The notes below the pieces were generated by a model. The model had not been told where the DNA came from, did no database searches, and saw nothing but the letters and a program-made list of their open reading frames with translations. Shown piece by piece: positions 6,282 through 11,984 of a stretch of 11,984 nucleotides of DNA (positions within the stretch are counted from its first letter, which is position 1; the number at the start of each line of letters is the position of its first letter). The stretch spans positions 1 through 11,984 of the forward strand of contig JBDRGC010000184.1 of the NCBI GenBank assembly GCA_043818215.1, given 5' to 3'. This DNA is from JBDRGC01 sp043818215 (GTDB lineage Bacteria; Chloroflexota; Anaerolineae; Anaerolineales; UBA11858). The position numbers and the translations under genes were made by a program.

Positions 6282-6428
6282 CCCAGCTTTTTGGGTATTG
6301 ATCCCCTCTTTTTTGGTATAGACACCTGTCGTCAACGCGGAATCTTGCCTTGGCCTTATCTGGCTGAAGTCATAGTTGCACGGCGCAAAGGCTTTCCAGC
6401 TCCCCCTTTGCCCTCTGTTGCTGGTTGA
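6282..6428 (+). pseudogene. IS66-like transposase, C-terminal remnant
   Basis: About 48 codons ending at TGA 6426-6428. The segment GIDTCRQRGILPWPYLAEVI followed by ARRKG and PAPPLP resembles the C-terminus of IS66-family transposases, which commonly carry a TCR-x-QG motif and end in a PAPPLP-like tail. The catalytic DDE region is absent. At the upstream junction FLGID and FFGID occur in tandem (TTTTTGGGTATTGAT, then TTTTTTGGTATAGAC), which may be a small duplication. With the IS91 fragment and the intron-like RNA it forms a graveyard of mobile elements. A chance match over so short a length cannot be excluded. Confidence 0.5.
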
Positions 6429-6499
6429 CGCAAGATATCCCTTTCCCTTGGCCGGGGGACTGAACGATTACGTTTTCTCCATAAGATGATGTGTTTGAT

Positions 6500-6542
6500 T
6501 CGCCAAAACCGCGGTTCCAGTCAGGAACCGCGGTTTTGGCGA
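6500..6542. terminator. Perfect 19-bp hairpin, probable bidirectional terminator
   Basis: Arms 6500-6518 and 6524-6542 are perfect reverse complements with a 5-base AGTCA loop. The core is AAAACCGCGGTTCC paired with GGAACCGCGGTTTT, so on either strand a GC stem is followed by TTTT. It lies between the plus-strand debris and the end of the minus-strand transport operon, where a two-way terminator is expected. Confidence 0.7.
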
Positions 6543-6595
6543 GTGGATAAAACCCATTTCCCCTAACCCGGACAAGCCGGAACCATAAGGGATTT

Positions 6596-6677
6596 TTCAC
6601 CACAAGGCACAAAGACACAAAGTAAAATTTTTGAAGTTTTTCCTTCGTGCCTTTGTGCCTTTGTGGTGAATTTTTTT
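6596..6677. repeat. Long imperfect inverted repeat (CACCACAAGGCACAAAG type) with T-tract
   Basis: Left arm 6596-6622 (TTCACCACAAGGCACAAAG and on) and right arm 6643-6670 (ending in CTTTGTGGTGAA) pair over about 25 bases with few mismatches. Seven T residues follow on the plus strand (6671-6677), so it could also terminate plus-strand transcription. Each arm holds a short internal GGCACAAA(G) repetition. It resembles dispersed intergenic palindromes and is of a different type from the one at 4878-4945. Confidence 0.8.
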
Positions 6678-6745
6678 ATTTTTTGTACCCTGCCGGTATA
6701 ATACACTGTGCCGGTACGGCGTGCAAACTTTTCATTGCTAACATA

Positions 6746-8281
6746 TTAATTTGTCGTCACTTCCGGTGTGACTTGCGAACCGGCCATCAACAGGCCAAGC
6801 TCCGACTTGGTGACTGCATCCGTGTCGACAGTGGCGACGATTTGACCGTGGTACATCACAGCAATACGGTCGGCCAACGAGCGGATCTCGTCCAGTTCAG
6901 CGGAGATGAGCAGCACGGCCACGCCCCGGTCGCGCATCTCGACAATCTGGCGGTGGATGTATTCTATGGAGCCTACATCCAAACCGCGGGTTGGCTGGTT
7001 GGCGATCAACAACTTGATTGGGTGGCTGAGTTCGCGGGCCACGATCACTTTTTGCTGGTTGCCGCCCGAAAGGGTTCTCGCGGTTACCAGCGGGCCGGGG
7101 GTACGCACATCGAATTGAGTGATCAGCTTACGGGAGTTTTCCAGCACGGCATCAGCATCCCGTTGTAATCCATGGGCAAAAGGCGGCTGGTAATACGTAC
7201 ACAATACCATGTTATCAGCAACAGTATGCGGCAGCACCAGGCCATGCTTATGCCGGTCTTCAGGAATGTGAGCTACGCCGGACTCGGTCAGCCTCCGTGG
7301 ATTCCCGAAGGGAATCACACTCCCATTCAGGCTGATCCTCCCGCCATTGACGGAGCGCAGCCCGGTGAGGGCCTCTACCAATTCGGTCTGGCCATTCCCC
7401 TGAACGCCGGCAATGCCCAAAATCTCGCCAGCCCGCACCTCGAAAGAGATATTCTGCACAACTTCCACATCGCGTTCGTCGCGGATCGTCAGGCCACTCA
7501 CATCGAATACCACATCTTCCGGCTTGGCAGGAGCCTTATCAACTTCGAGCAACACTTCACGGCCCACCATCATGGTAGCCAGGCCCTGTTCATCGGTTTC
7601 GGCGGGGGTGGTCGTGCCCACAACCTGACCGCGCCGCATGACTGTGATGCGGTCTGCCACAGCCAGCACTTCTTTGAGTTTGTGGGTAATGAAAATGATG
7701 GATACGCCGCGCTCGGTTAATTGGTTCATGATCCGAAACAGGTCTTCCGCTTCCTGCGGAGTGAGCACTGCTGTGGGTTCATCCAATACCAGAATTTTGG
7801 CCTGCCGGTAGAGGGCCTTGACAATCTCCACGCGCTGCTGCAAACCTACGGGCAAGTCTTCCACAATGGCGTCGGGATCAACTTCCAACCCGTGATCCGT
7901 AGACAATTGCCGAATCTGGCGGCGAGCCGAGCGCATATCCAGTGATGGGCCGCGACTGACTTCAGACCCCAAAATAATATTTTCTGCAACAGTGAAAACC
8001 GGAACCAGCATAAAGTGCTGATGCACCATGCCGATTCCCGCATCGATGGCATCGTGGGGATTTTGGATTTCTGCGAGCTGTCCGTTGATCAAGATATCGC
8101 CTTCATCAGCGCTATATAAGCCATAGACCACATTCATCAGAGTGGACTTGCCGGCCCCATTTTCACCCAACAAGGCGTGGATTTCGCCTTTGCGCAGGGT
8201 GAAATTCACCCGGTCGTTGGCCAGTACACCGGGGAAGCGTTTACTAATGTTACGTGCATCAAGTGCAAGCATATCAGTCAT
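6746..8281 (-). CDS. Purine/nucleoside ABC transporter, double ATPase subunit (BMP-type uptake system)
   Basis: The 511-aa cytoplasmic ATPase of a BMP-family nucleoside importer, similar to B. subtilis NupO (YufO), with two fused nucleotide-binding domains. Domain 1 has the Walker A GENGAGKST at residues 39-47, signature LPVGLQQR, and Walker B with catalytic glutamate LVLDEPTAVLTPQE. Domain 2, from about residue 260, has a degenerate Walker A (GVQGNGQTE), a good signature LSGGNQQKV near 405, and LLIANQPTRGLDVG in place of a canonical Walker B. There the usual aspartate-glutamate pair is asparagine-glutamine, so the second site is probably catalytically impaired, as I recall for this family. 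The start at 8281 follows an AGAAGGAA site and lies three bases from the upstream permease stop, so the genes are co-transcribed. It is the last gene of the operon. Confidence 0.95.
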   Translation of the reverse strand: MTDMLALDARNISKRFPGVLANDRVNFTLRKGEIHALLGENGAGKSTLMNVVYGLYSADEGDILINGQLAEIQNPHDAIDAGIGMVHQHFMLVPVFTVAENIILGSEVSRGPSLDMRSARRQIRQLSTDHGLEVDPDAIVEDLPVGLQQRVEIVKALYRQAKILVLDEPTAVLTPQEAEDLFRIMNQLTERGVSIIFITHKLKEVLAVADRITVMRRGQVVGTTTPAETDEQGLATMMVGREVLLEVDKAPAKPEDVVFDVSGLTIRDERDVEVVQNISFEVRAGEILGIAGVQGNGQTELVEALTGLRSVNGGRISLNGSVIPFGNPRRLTESGVAHIPEDRHKHGLVLPHTVADNMVLCTYYQPPFAHGLQRDADAVLENSRKLITQFDVRTPGPLVTARTLSGGNQQKVIVARELSHPIKLLIANQPTRGLDVGSIEYIHRQIVEMRDRGVAVLLISAELDEIRSLADRIAVMYHGQIVATVDTDAVTKSELGLLMAGSQVTPEVTTN

Positions 8282-8284
8282 GGG

Positions 8285-9304
8285 CTATTCCTTCTCATAC
8301 GGAATACCATCCGCTGCTGGCGGGCGAGCCCGCCCGCCGAATCCAGCCAGCACTACGATAGTCAACAAGTAGGGCAACATGCCGATAAATTGATGGGGGA
8401 TGTCAATCTCTCCCCCAAACTGCAACTGAGTTTGAATAGCGGACGTCAACCCAAATAGGAGCGCTGCTCCCCAGGCACCGATGGGCGTCCACTTCCCAAA
8501 GATCATCACGGCAAGGGCAACGAAGCCGCGCCCATTGGTCATCACTCTTTCGAAAGACCCCACCGCTTCCAGAGTGAGGAAAACACCTGCCAGACCTGCA
8601 ATGGCGCCGCCCATAATCACATTGACATAGCGTATCATATATACATTGATGCCGACGGTATCAGCGGCTCGAGGGTGCTCACCAACCGCACGGGTGCGCA
8701 AGCCCCAGCGGGTATGGAACATCACGTAATGCACCACAAATACCAACACGATGGCCGCGTAGGTAATGGGAGGGTTATTAAAGAGCACTGGGCCGATAAC
8801 AGGGATGTCGGCTAAAGGGCCTAGCTCAATGGGGTGTAATTTTCCTTCGGTTGAGAGGCCAACCTGGTAAAAATACCCGGTAAGCCCAATGGCAACGATA
8901 TTGATCACCGTTCCCCCAATAATCTGGTCAAGCTTCAGCGTAACAGACATAAAGGCCAGCAAGAGTCCCAACAAGGCGCCGCATAAAACACCAGCCAGAA
9001 CGCCGATAAACAAGTTGCCTATCCATGCGTGTACCAAAAACCCAAAGAACGCCGAGAGCAGCATCTGTCCTTCGATGCCAATATTGATCACTCCGGCCCG
9101 CTCTCCTAGCAAGCCGCACAGGGCGCCTAAAACCAGCGGTGTAGAATGACGTACAGCGGAGGCGAGAACAGCTACAGTGACGATTTGATTGTTAACATAA
9201 CTCACCCAAACTATAACCACCCCAATCAAGCCATATAGCGCGGTAGCCCACCAACGGCGTAGAAAGCGATTCGAAGGTGATGTCGGAGAAATTTGTGTCT
9301 GCAT
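8285..9304 (-). CDS. Nucleoside ABC transporter permease (NupQ-like)
   Basis: A 339-aa integral membrane subunit with about eight to ten hydrophobic segments (branched-chain/ribose permease fold, BPD_transp_2). The family-like GLLGERAGVINIGIEGQM segment lies near residues 64-81. The cytoplasmic AVGEHPRAADTVGI loop, probably the ATPase contact, lies in the second half, and the C-terminus ends in GRARPPAADG. I chose ATG 9304 because a strong GAGGTGAT site precedes it; an upstream in-frame extension would add 35 residues of unlikely composition overlapping the previous gene. Its stop lies three bases before the ATPase start, and its own start lies ten bases after the stop of the other permease. 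It probably forms a heterodimer with that protein. Confidence 0.94.
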   Translation of the reverse strand: MQTQISPTSPSNRFLRRWWATALYGLIGVVIVWVSYVNNQIVTVAVLASAVRHSTPLVLGALCGLLGERAGVINIGIEGQMLLSAFFGFLVHAWIGNLFIGVLAGVLCGALLGLLLAFMSVTLKLDQIIGGTVINIVAIGLTGYFYQVGLSTEGKLHPIELGPLADIPVIGPVLFNNPPITYAAIVLVFVVHYVMFHTRWGLRTRAVGEHPRAADTVGINVYMIRYVNVIMGGAIAGLAGVFLTLEAVGSFERVMTNGRGFVALAVMIFGKWTPIGAWGAALLFGLTSAIQTQLQFGGEIDIPHQFIGMLPYLLTIVVLAGFGGRARPPAADGIPYEKE

Positions 9305-9310
9305 TGAAAT

Positions 9311-9317
9311 CACCTCA
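9311..9317 (-). promoter_or_regulatory. Ribosome-binding site fixing the NupQ-like permease start, overlapping the upstream stop codon
   Basis: On the minus strand TGAGGTG precedes ATG 9304 by six bases. Its first three bases (TGA) are also the stop codon of the upstream permease gene, so termination and re-initiation are coupled. Confidence 0.75.
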
Positions 9318-10433
9318 CTGTTGACCCCAGCCTGTGCTGAGGGCGATTTTTTCTTCGTCGGTGGTGCGCATTCTGAAAATCCTGCGCACGATGATATCTG
9401 CTGCCACAAAGAATAGAATAAGGGCCTGAATTACATCGGTGATCTCTTTGGCCACGCCGGCGGAGAACTGCATCTGGCTGGAACCGGCTTTCATTGCGCC
9501 TACCAGAATTGCTGCCGGTATCACCCCAAAGGGATGGGTTTTACCCAACAAAGCGATGGTGATACCATCGAAGCCTAACCCGGTGTTGAATCCCGGCTGG
9601 TAGCGTCCAACCACGCCCTGGGTTTCCACCGCACCTCCGATGCCCGCTAAAAAAGCACTCAGCACCATAGTCAAGATCACAGTACGAGCGACTTTGATAC
9701 CTGCGTATTTCGCGGCTTGGGGGTTAAGACCAACAGTGCGAATCTCGAAACCAAGAGTGGTTTTCCATAGAATCCACCAGACCACAACAGCAACCAGAAT
9801 TGCAAGAATAAATCCAAGAGGGAGGCCGCCAATATTGGGGATGCGCGCTGTTTCCTGAATTGCAGGGGTACGGGATACAATATTGCCAGGCGAGGTATCC
9901 TTCCACGGCCCATCTGCCAGATAGTCGGTGATATTGATGGCAATGTAATTGAGCATGATGGTGGTAATCACCTCATGCGCGCCCGTGTAGGTCTTCAGCG
10001 CTCCGGGGATGGCTCCAAAAAGCGCCCCGGCAATCCCGCCGCCCAGTAAAGCCAGGGGAGCGTGGATATAAGCCGGAAGTCCATCGATGCCAAAGCCGAT
10101 GGCCGCTGCGGTGATAGCGCCAAATAAAAGCTGCCCCTGGGCACCAATATTGAAGAGACCCGCCTTGAATGCGAAGGCCACTGCCAGACCGCTAAATAAC
10201 AGAGGAGTAGCCTTTTCGAGCGTACGTCCAAAAGTAGCCATGCTGCCAAAGGAACCTTGTATCAAAGCTGCGTACGCCTCGAGAGGATTGGCTCCGGAAA
10301 CAGCCAGGATAATAGCGCCGATCAATGTAGCCAACAATACAGCCGCAACTGGCACACTGACGGCCTGCCACAATCTCGAAAACAGAGCATCCCCTCGCTC
10401 GGGAGCATTTGTAACGTTTTGCTCTTCGCTCAT
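9315..10433 (-). CDS. Nucleoside ABC transporter permease (NupP-like)
   Basis: A 372-aa membrane subunit paired with the NupQ-like permease. It has a short soluble N-terminus, then repeated hydrophobic segments. AFKAGLFNIGAQGQLLFG near residues 80-97 and GAHEVITTIMLNYI are typical of the BMP-associated permeases, and GLNPQAAKYAGI is the likely ATPase-contact loop. The C-terminal tail (MRTTDEEKI and on) is charged and cytoplasmic. I chose ATG 10433: a purine-rich AAAAGAGAAAAAG stretch precedes it, and the longer in-frame version starting at 10583 would translate the REPIN-like repeats. The gap to the lipoprotein gene upstream is 313 bases and holds a terminator and repeats, so expression relies on read-through or on a promoter I could not identify in that gap. 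Confidence 0.94.
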   Translation of the reverse strand: MSEEQNVTNAPERGDALFSRLWQAVSVPVAAVLLATLIGAIILAVSGANPLEAYAALIQGSFGSMATFGRTLEKATPLLFSGLAVAFAFKAGLFNIGAQGQLLFGAITAAAIGFGIDGLPAYIHAPLALLGGGIAGALFGAIPGALKTYTGAHEVITTIMLNYIAINITDYLADGPWKDTSPGNIVSRTPAIQETARIPNIGGLPLGFILAILVAVVVWWILWKTTLGFEIRTVGLNPQAAKYAGIKVARTVILTMVLSAFLAGIGGAVETQGVVGRYQPGFNTGLGFDGITIALLGKTHPFGVIPAAILVGAMKAGSSQMQFSAGVAKEITDVIQALILFFVAADIIVRRIFRMRTTDEEKIALSTGWGQQ

Positions 10434-10460
10434 ATTCTTTTTCTCTTTTGACAATGTCAA

Positions 10461-10532
10461 GTTAGTTTGTAGTGATGCACGCGAGTGCATCGTCCGCCAT
10501 AAGGGGGGACACTCTCGTGTCCCACTACAAAC
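10461..10532. repeat. REPIN-like palindromic doublet, copy 1
   Basis: It contains two perfect 7-bp hairpins: GATGCAC-GCGA-GTGCATC (10474-10491) and GGGACAC-TCTC-GTGTCCC (10506-10523). The whole is bracketed by GTTTGTAGTG and its exact reverse complement CACTACAAAC. The second half is an inverted, diverged version of the first, as in REP doublets. A second copy follows after two bases. Confidence 0.85.
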
Positions 10533-10534
10533 CT

Positions 10535-10603
10535 GTTGGTTGGTAGTGATGCACGCGAGTGCATCATCCGCCACAAGGGACACTCTCGTGTCCCACTACA
10601 AAC
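10535..10603. repeat. REPIN-like palindromic doublet, copy 2
   Basis: The same order as copy 1 with a few substitutions and a 3-base deletion. The hairpins GATGCAC-GCGA-GTGCATC (10548-10565) and GGGACAC-TCTC-GTGTCCC (10577-10594) are both unchanged. The left outer arm has diverged (GGTTGGTAGTG), while the right arm CACTACAAAC is intact. Confidence 0.85.
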
Positions 10604-10688
10604 TTTCCTCGCCCGATTCCGAGAAACTTGACATTGTTAGAGTAGTTATGATGCCAATGTCACCCGATCTCGGTTTGTATACAAAATC

Positions 10689-10725
10689 AAAAAAGTGCGA
10701 CGTACCCTAGCGAGTACGTCGCACT
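10689..10725 (-). terminator. Intrinsic terminator after the BMP lipoprotein gene
   Basis: On the minus strand a perfect 12-bp stem (AGTGCGACGTAC paired with GTACGTCGCACT, 8-base loop) is followed directly by six T residues and a further T-rich stretch. It lies 22 bases after the lipoprotein stop codon. It should limit transcription into the permease and ATPase genes, giving an excess of binding protein. Confidence 0.9.
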
Positions 10726-10746
10726 CTATATCACGGGCTTGTTGAT

Positions 10747-11766
10747 TTAGTAGCCAGTGTCAATGCTGCCGTCGACCAGACCTGCACGGATATCAGCCAG
10801 CGTGTCTTTGATTTCCTGAGAAATCTCGCTATCGAAATCATGGAAATCAGCCAGGCCGAACCCGCCGATGAAATTGCCCACGGGCATGTTGCCCTCACTG
10901 GACAATTTGACGAGTTCGAACACACCAGGGGTGATCAGCTTCATGGCAGAGGAAACCAGGCAGGCATGAGCCTCAGGTACTGTGCCCCACTGGTCGCTGT
11001 CAACGCCAATGCAGTACAATCCATCGTGACCAGCAACCTCGATCAGCGCACCGTTACCAGTCTTGCCGCCAGCGCCGAAGATCACGTCTGCGCCATTGTC
11101 AATCGCCTGTTTGGCAGTGGTGGCGCCCCATTCGGGATCGGTGAAGGCCACATCCATACCTCCGGGGTGATAAGTGGATATGATGGTGATGTCAGGATTA
11201 ACGTACTTGGCGCCGTTCTCGTAGCCCTCTTTGAAGGCCACAACCGGGGGAACCAGGTCAGTGCCTAACACTGCGGCAATGGTGTTGCTCTCAGTGAGCA
11301 TACCGGCCAACGCTCCAGCCATGAAACCAGCCTTGTCCTCGGGGAAGATCAGGCCAGCAACATTGGCAACTTCTCCGCCCCACTGACCCTGGTCGACACC
11401 GATGAAGTTGATGTCGGGGTATTCAGCAGCAGCAGTCAAGGTTGCTTCGCCCAAGGCAAACCCAACGGTCACGATAATATCGTAGCCCTTATCAGCAAAG
11501 AGCTGAATGTTCGCTCCGTAGTCCTTTGCATCTTTAGTCTCGATGTAATTGACGATAGCACCTAATTCATCTCTGGTTTGCTGAACACCTTCCCAGGCTG
11601 ATTGGTTGAAAGACTTGTCGTCTACTTCACCGACATCGGTTACGAGGCCAACGCAAAGGACGTCTTCCTTGGCGCAATCAGCCTCGGTGGCCTCAGACTT
11701 GCAACCTACCAAAAGCAGGGCAGCCAAGACCAACAGGGACAAAATCAGAAACAGTTTCTTAGACAT
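10747..11766 (-). CDS. BMP-family purine/nucleoside-binding lipoprotein
   Basis: The substrate-binding lipoprotein of the ABC importer, 339 aa, in the BMP/PnrA (NupN) family. A basic start and hydrophobic segment end in the lipobox LLVGC, with C22 as the lipidated cysteine, so the mature protein is membrane-anchored on the outer face. Family features are GLVTDVGEVDDKSFNQSAWEG near residues 40-60, repeated alpha/beta sugar-binding-protein segments such as YDIIVTVGF, and GVDSDQWG near the ligand site. A GGAGGAG site at 11773-11779 supports ATG 11766. It heads the transport operon and is followed by its own terminator at 10689-10725. Purine nucleosides are the likely ligand from family knowledge; the neighbouring molybdenum hydroxylase and fdrA remnant agree, but other ligands occur in this family. 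Confidence 0.95.
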   Translation of the reverse strand: MSKKLFLILSLLVLAALLLVGCKSEATEADCAKEDVLCVGLVTDVGEVDDKSFNQSAWEGVQQTRDELGAIVNYIETKDAKDYGANIQLFADKGYDIIVTVGFALGEATLTAAAEYPDINFIGVDQGQWGGEVANVAGLIFPEDKAGFMAGALAGMLTESNTIAAVLGTDLVPPVVAFKEGYENGAKYVNPDITIISTYHPGGMDVAFTDPEWGATTAKQAIDNGADVIFGAGGKTGNGALIEVAGHDGLYCIGVDSDQWGTVPEAHACLVSSAMKLITPGVFELVKLSSEGNMPVGNFIGGFGLADFHDFDSEISQEIKDTLADIRAGLVDGSIDTGY

Positions 11767-11839
11767 ATCACACTCCTCCGTACAGATAGAAAAAAAAGAT
11801 TGTCCAATATCAGGTTTATATTCGAGCCTGACGCATTAG

Positions 11840-11868
11840 AGTTTAACATGAAGTGTGCAATCTTGCAA
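11840..11868 (-). promoter_or_regulatory. Possible promoter of the BMP transport operon
   Basis: On the minus strand TTGCAA (11868-11863) and TAAACT (11845-11840) are separated by exactly 17 bases, each matching four of six consensus positions. Transcription would start about 65 bases before the ATG. The match is weak and other starts are possible. Confidence 0.35.
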
Positions 11869-11897
11869 TATGGCGCGTTCACCATTCGCTGTGAAGC

Positions 11898-11984
11898 GTG
11901 GAGAGTGGAGAGTGGAGAGTGGAGAGTGGAGAGTGGAGAGTGGAGGGTGGAGGGTGGAGGGTGGAGGGTGGAGGGTGGAGGGTG
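11898..11984. repeat. GTGGAGA/GTGGAGG heptanucleotide array, continuing past the window
   Basis: Six identical GTGGAGA units (11898-11939) are followed by six identical GTGGAGG units (11940-11981) and the start of another. The two blocks differ by one base in the last position of the unit. The array lies upstream of the BMP operon and is cut by the window end. Confidence 0.95.

Larger units (their letters stand above)
10451..10637. repeat. 13-bp inverted repeats bounding the two REPIN-like units
   Basis: ACAATGTCAAGTT at 10451-10463 and its exact reverse complement AACTTGACATTGT at 10625-10637 bracket both doublets. The left copy is part of TTGAC-AAT-GTCAA (10448-10460), an operator-like dyad. 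The bracketing could mark the target or ends of an inserted element, or a large stem. Confidence 0.6.

Noticed and set aside
6691..6717. TATAAT within TGCCGGTATAATACACTG as a plus-strand promoter
   Set aside because: There is no -35 box at proper spacing and no gene downstream on that strand; the duplicated TGCCGGTA alone is not enough evidence.
8319..8338. GC-rich palindrome GGCGGGC-GAGCCC-GCCCGCC near the end of the NupQ-like gene
   Set aside because: It falls within the conserved GGRARPPA coding segment, so codon constraint explains it; there is no T-tract after it. A weak intercistronic effect cannot be excluded.
9305..9409. 35-residue N-terminal extension of the NupQ-like permease
   Set aside because: It overlaps the end of the upstream gene, has an unlikely composition and no ribosome-binding site, whereas ATG 9304 has a strong one.

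Overview
The window looks like chromosomal DNA of moderate-to-high GC from a free-living bacterium. A Chloroflexota (Anaerolineae-like) origin is my best guess. It rests on the style of the purine-nucleoside (BMP-type) ABC operon, the three-gene molybdenum hydroxylase operon and the many short 7-nt intergenic tandem repeats; there is no rRNA or phylogenetic marker, so this is inference.

Layout. (1) Plus strand, 47-4818: a molybdenum hydroxylase (xanthine dehydrogenase family) operon in the order FAD subunit, 2Fe-2S subunit, molybdopterin subunit. An AT-rich, overlapping two-gene cassette (76-aa unknown protein plus a 133-aa retropepsin-like aspartic protease) sits between the first two subunits. 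A 7-nt repeat tract sits between the last two and also encodes the C-terminal tail and stop codon of the 2Fe-2S subunit. (2) 4878-5256: an imperfect palindrome, then the 5' end of an fdrA-like gene that is frameshifted and cut off. (3) 5252-6430: mobile-element debris, namely the C-terminal part of an IS91-family transposase carrying a 27-nt in-frame palindromic insert, a structured stretch resembling the 5' RNA of a group II intron, and an IS66-like transposase tail. (4) 6500-6677: two strong inverted repeats separating the convergent halves. (5) Minus strand, 11766 to 6746: a BMP/PnrA-type nucleoside uptake operon (lipoprotein, permease, permease, double ABC ATPase), with an intrinsic terminator and two REPIN-like repeats between the lipoprotein gene and the permease genes. 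(6) 11898-11984: a pure 7-nt repeat array running off the window.

Functionally the conserved genes fit purine salvage and catabolism: the ABC system would import nucleosides or purines, the molybdenum enzyme would hydroxylate a purine-type substrate, and FdrA belongs to the oxamate carbamoyltransferase set of allantoin breakdown. The fdrA remnant suggests that the downstream part of the pathway was interrupted or lost here through a frameshift and insertion of mobile elements. The substrate of the molybdenum enzyme cannot be fixed from sequence alone.

The least ordinary material is the collection of unrelated heptanucleotide arrays, the palindromic mini-element present both inside the transposase and in the intron-like RNA, the REPIN-like doublets, and the protease cassette inside the enzyme operon.
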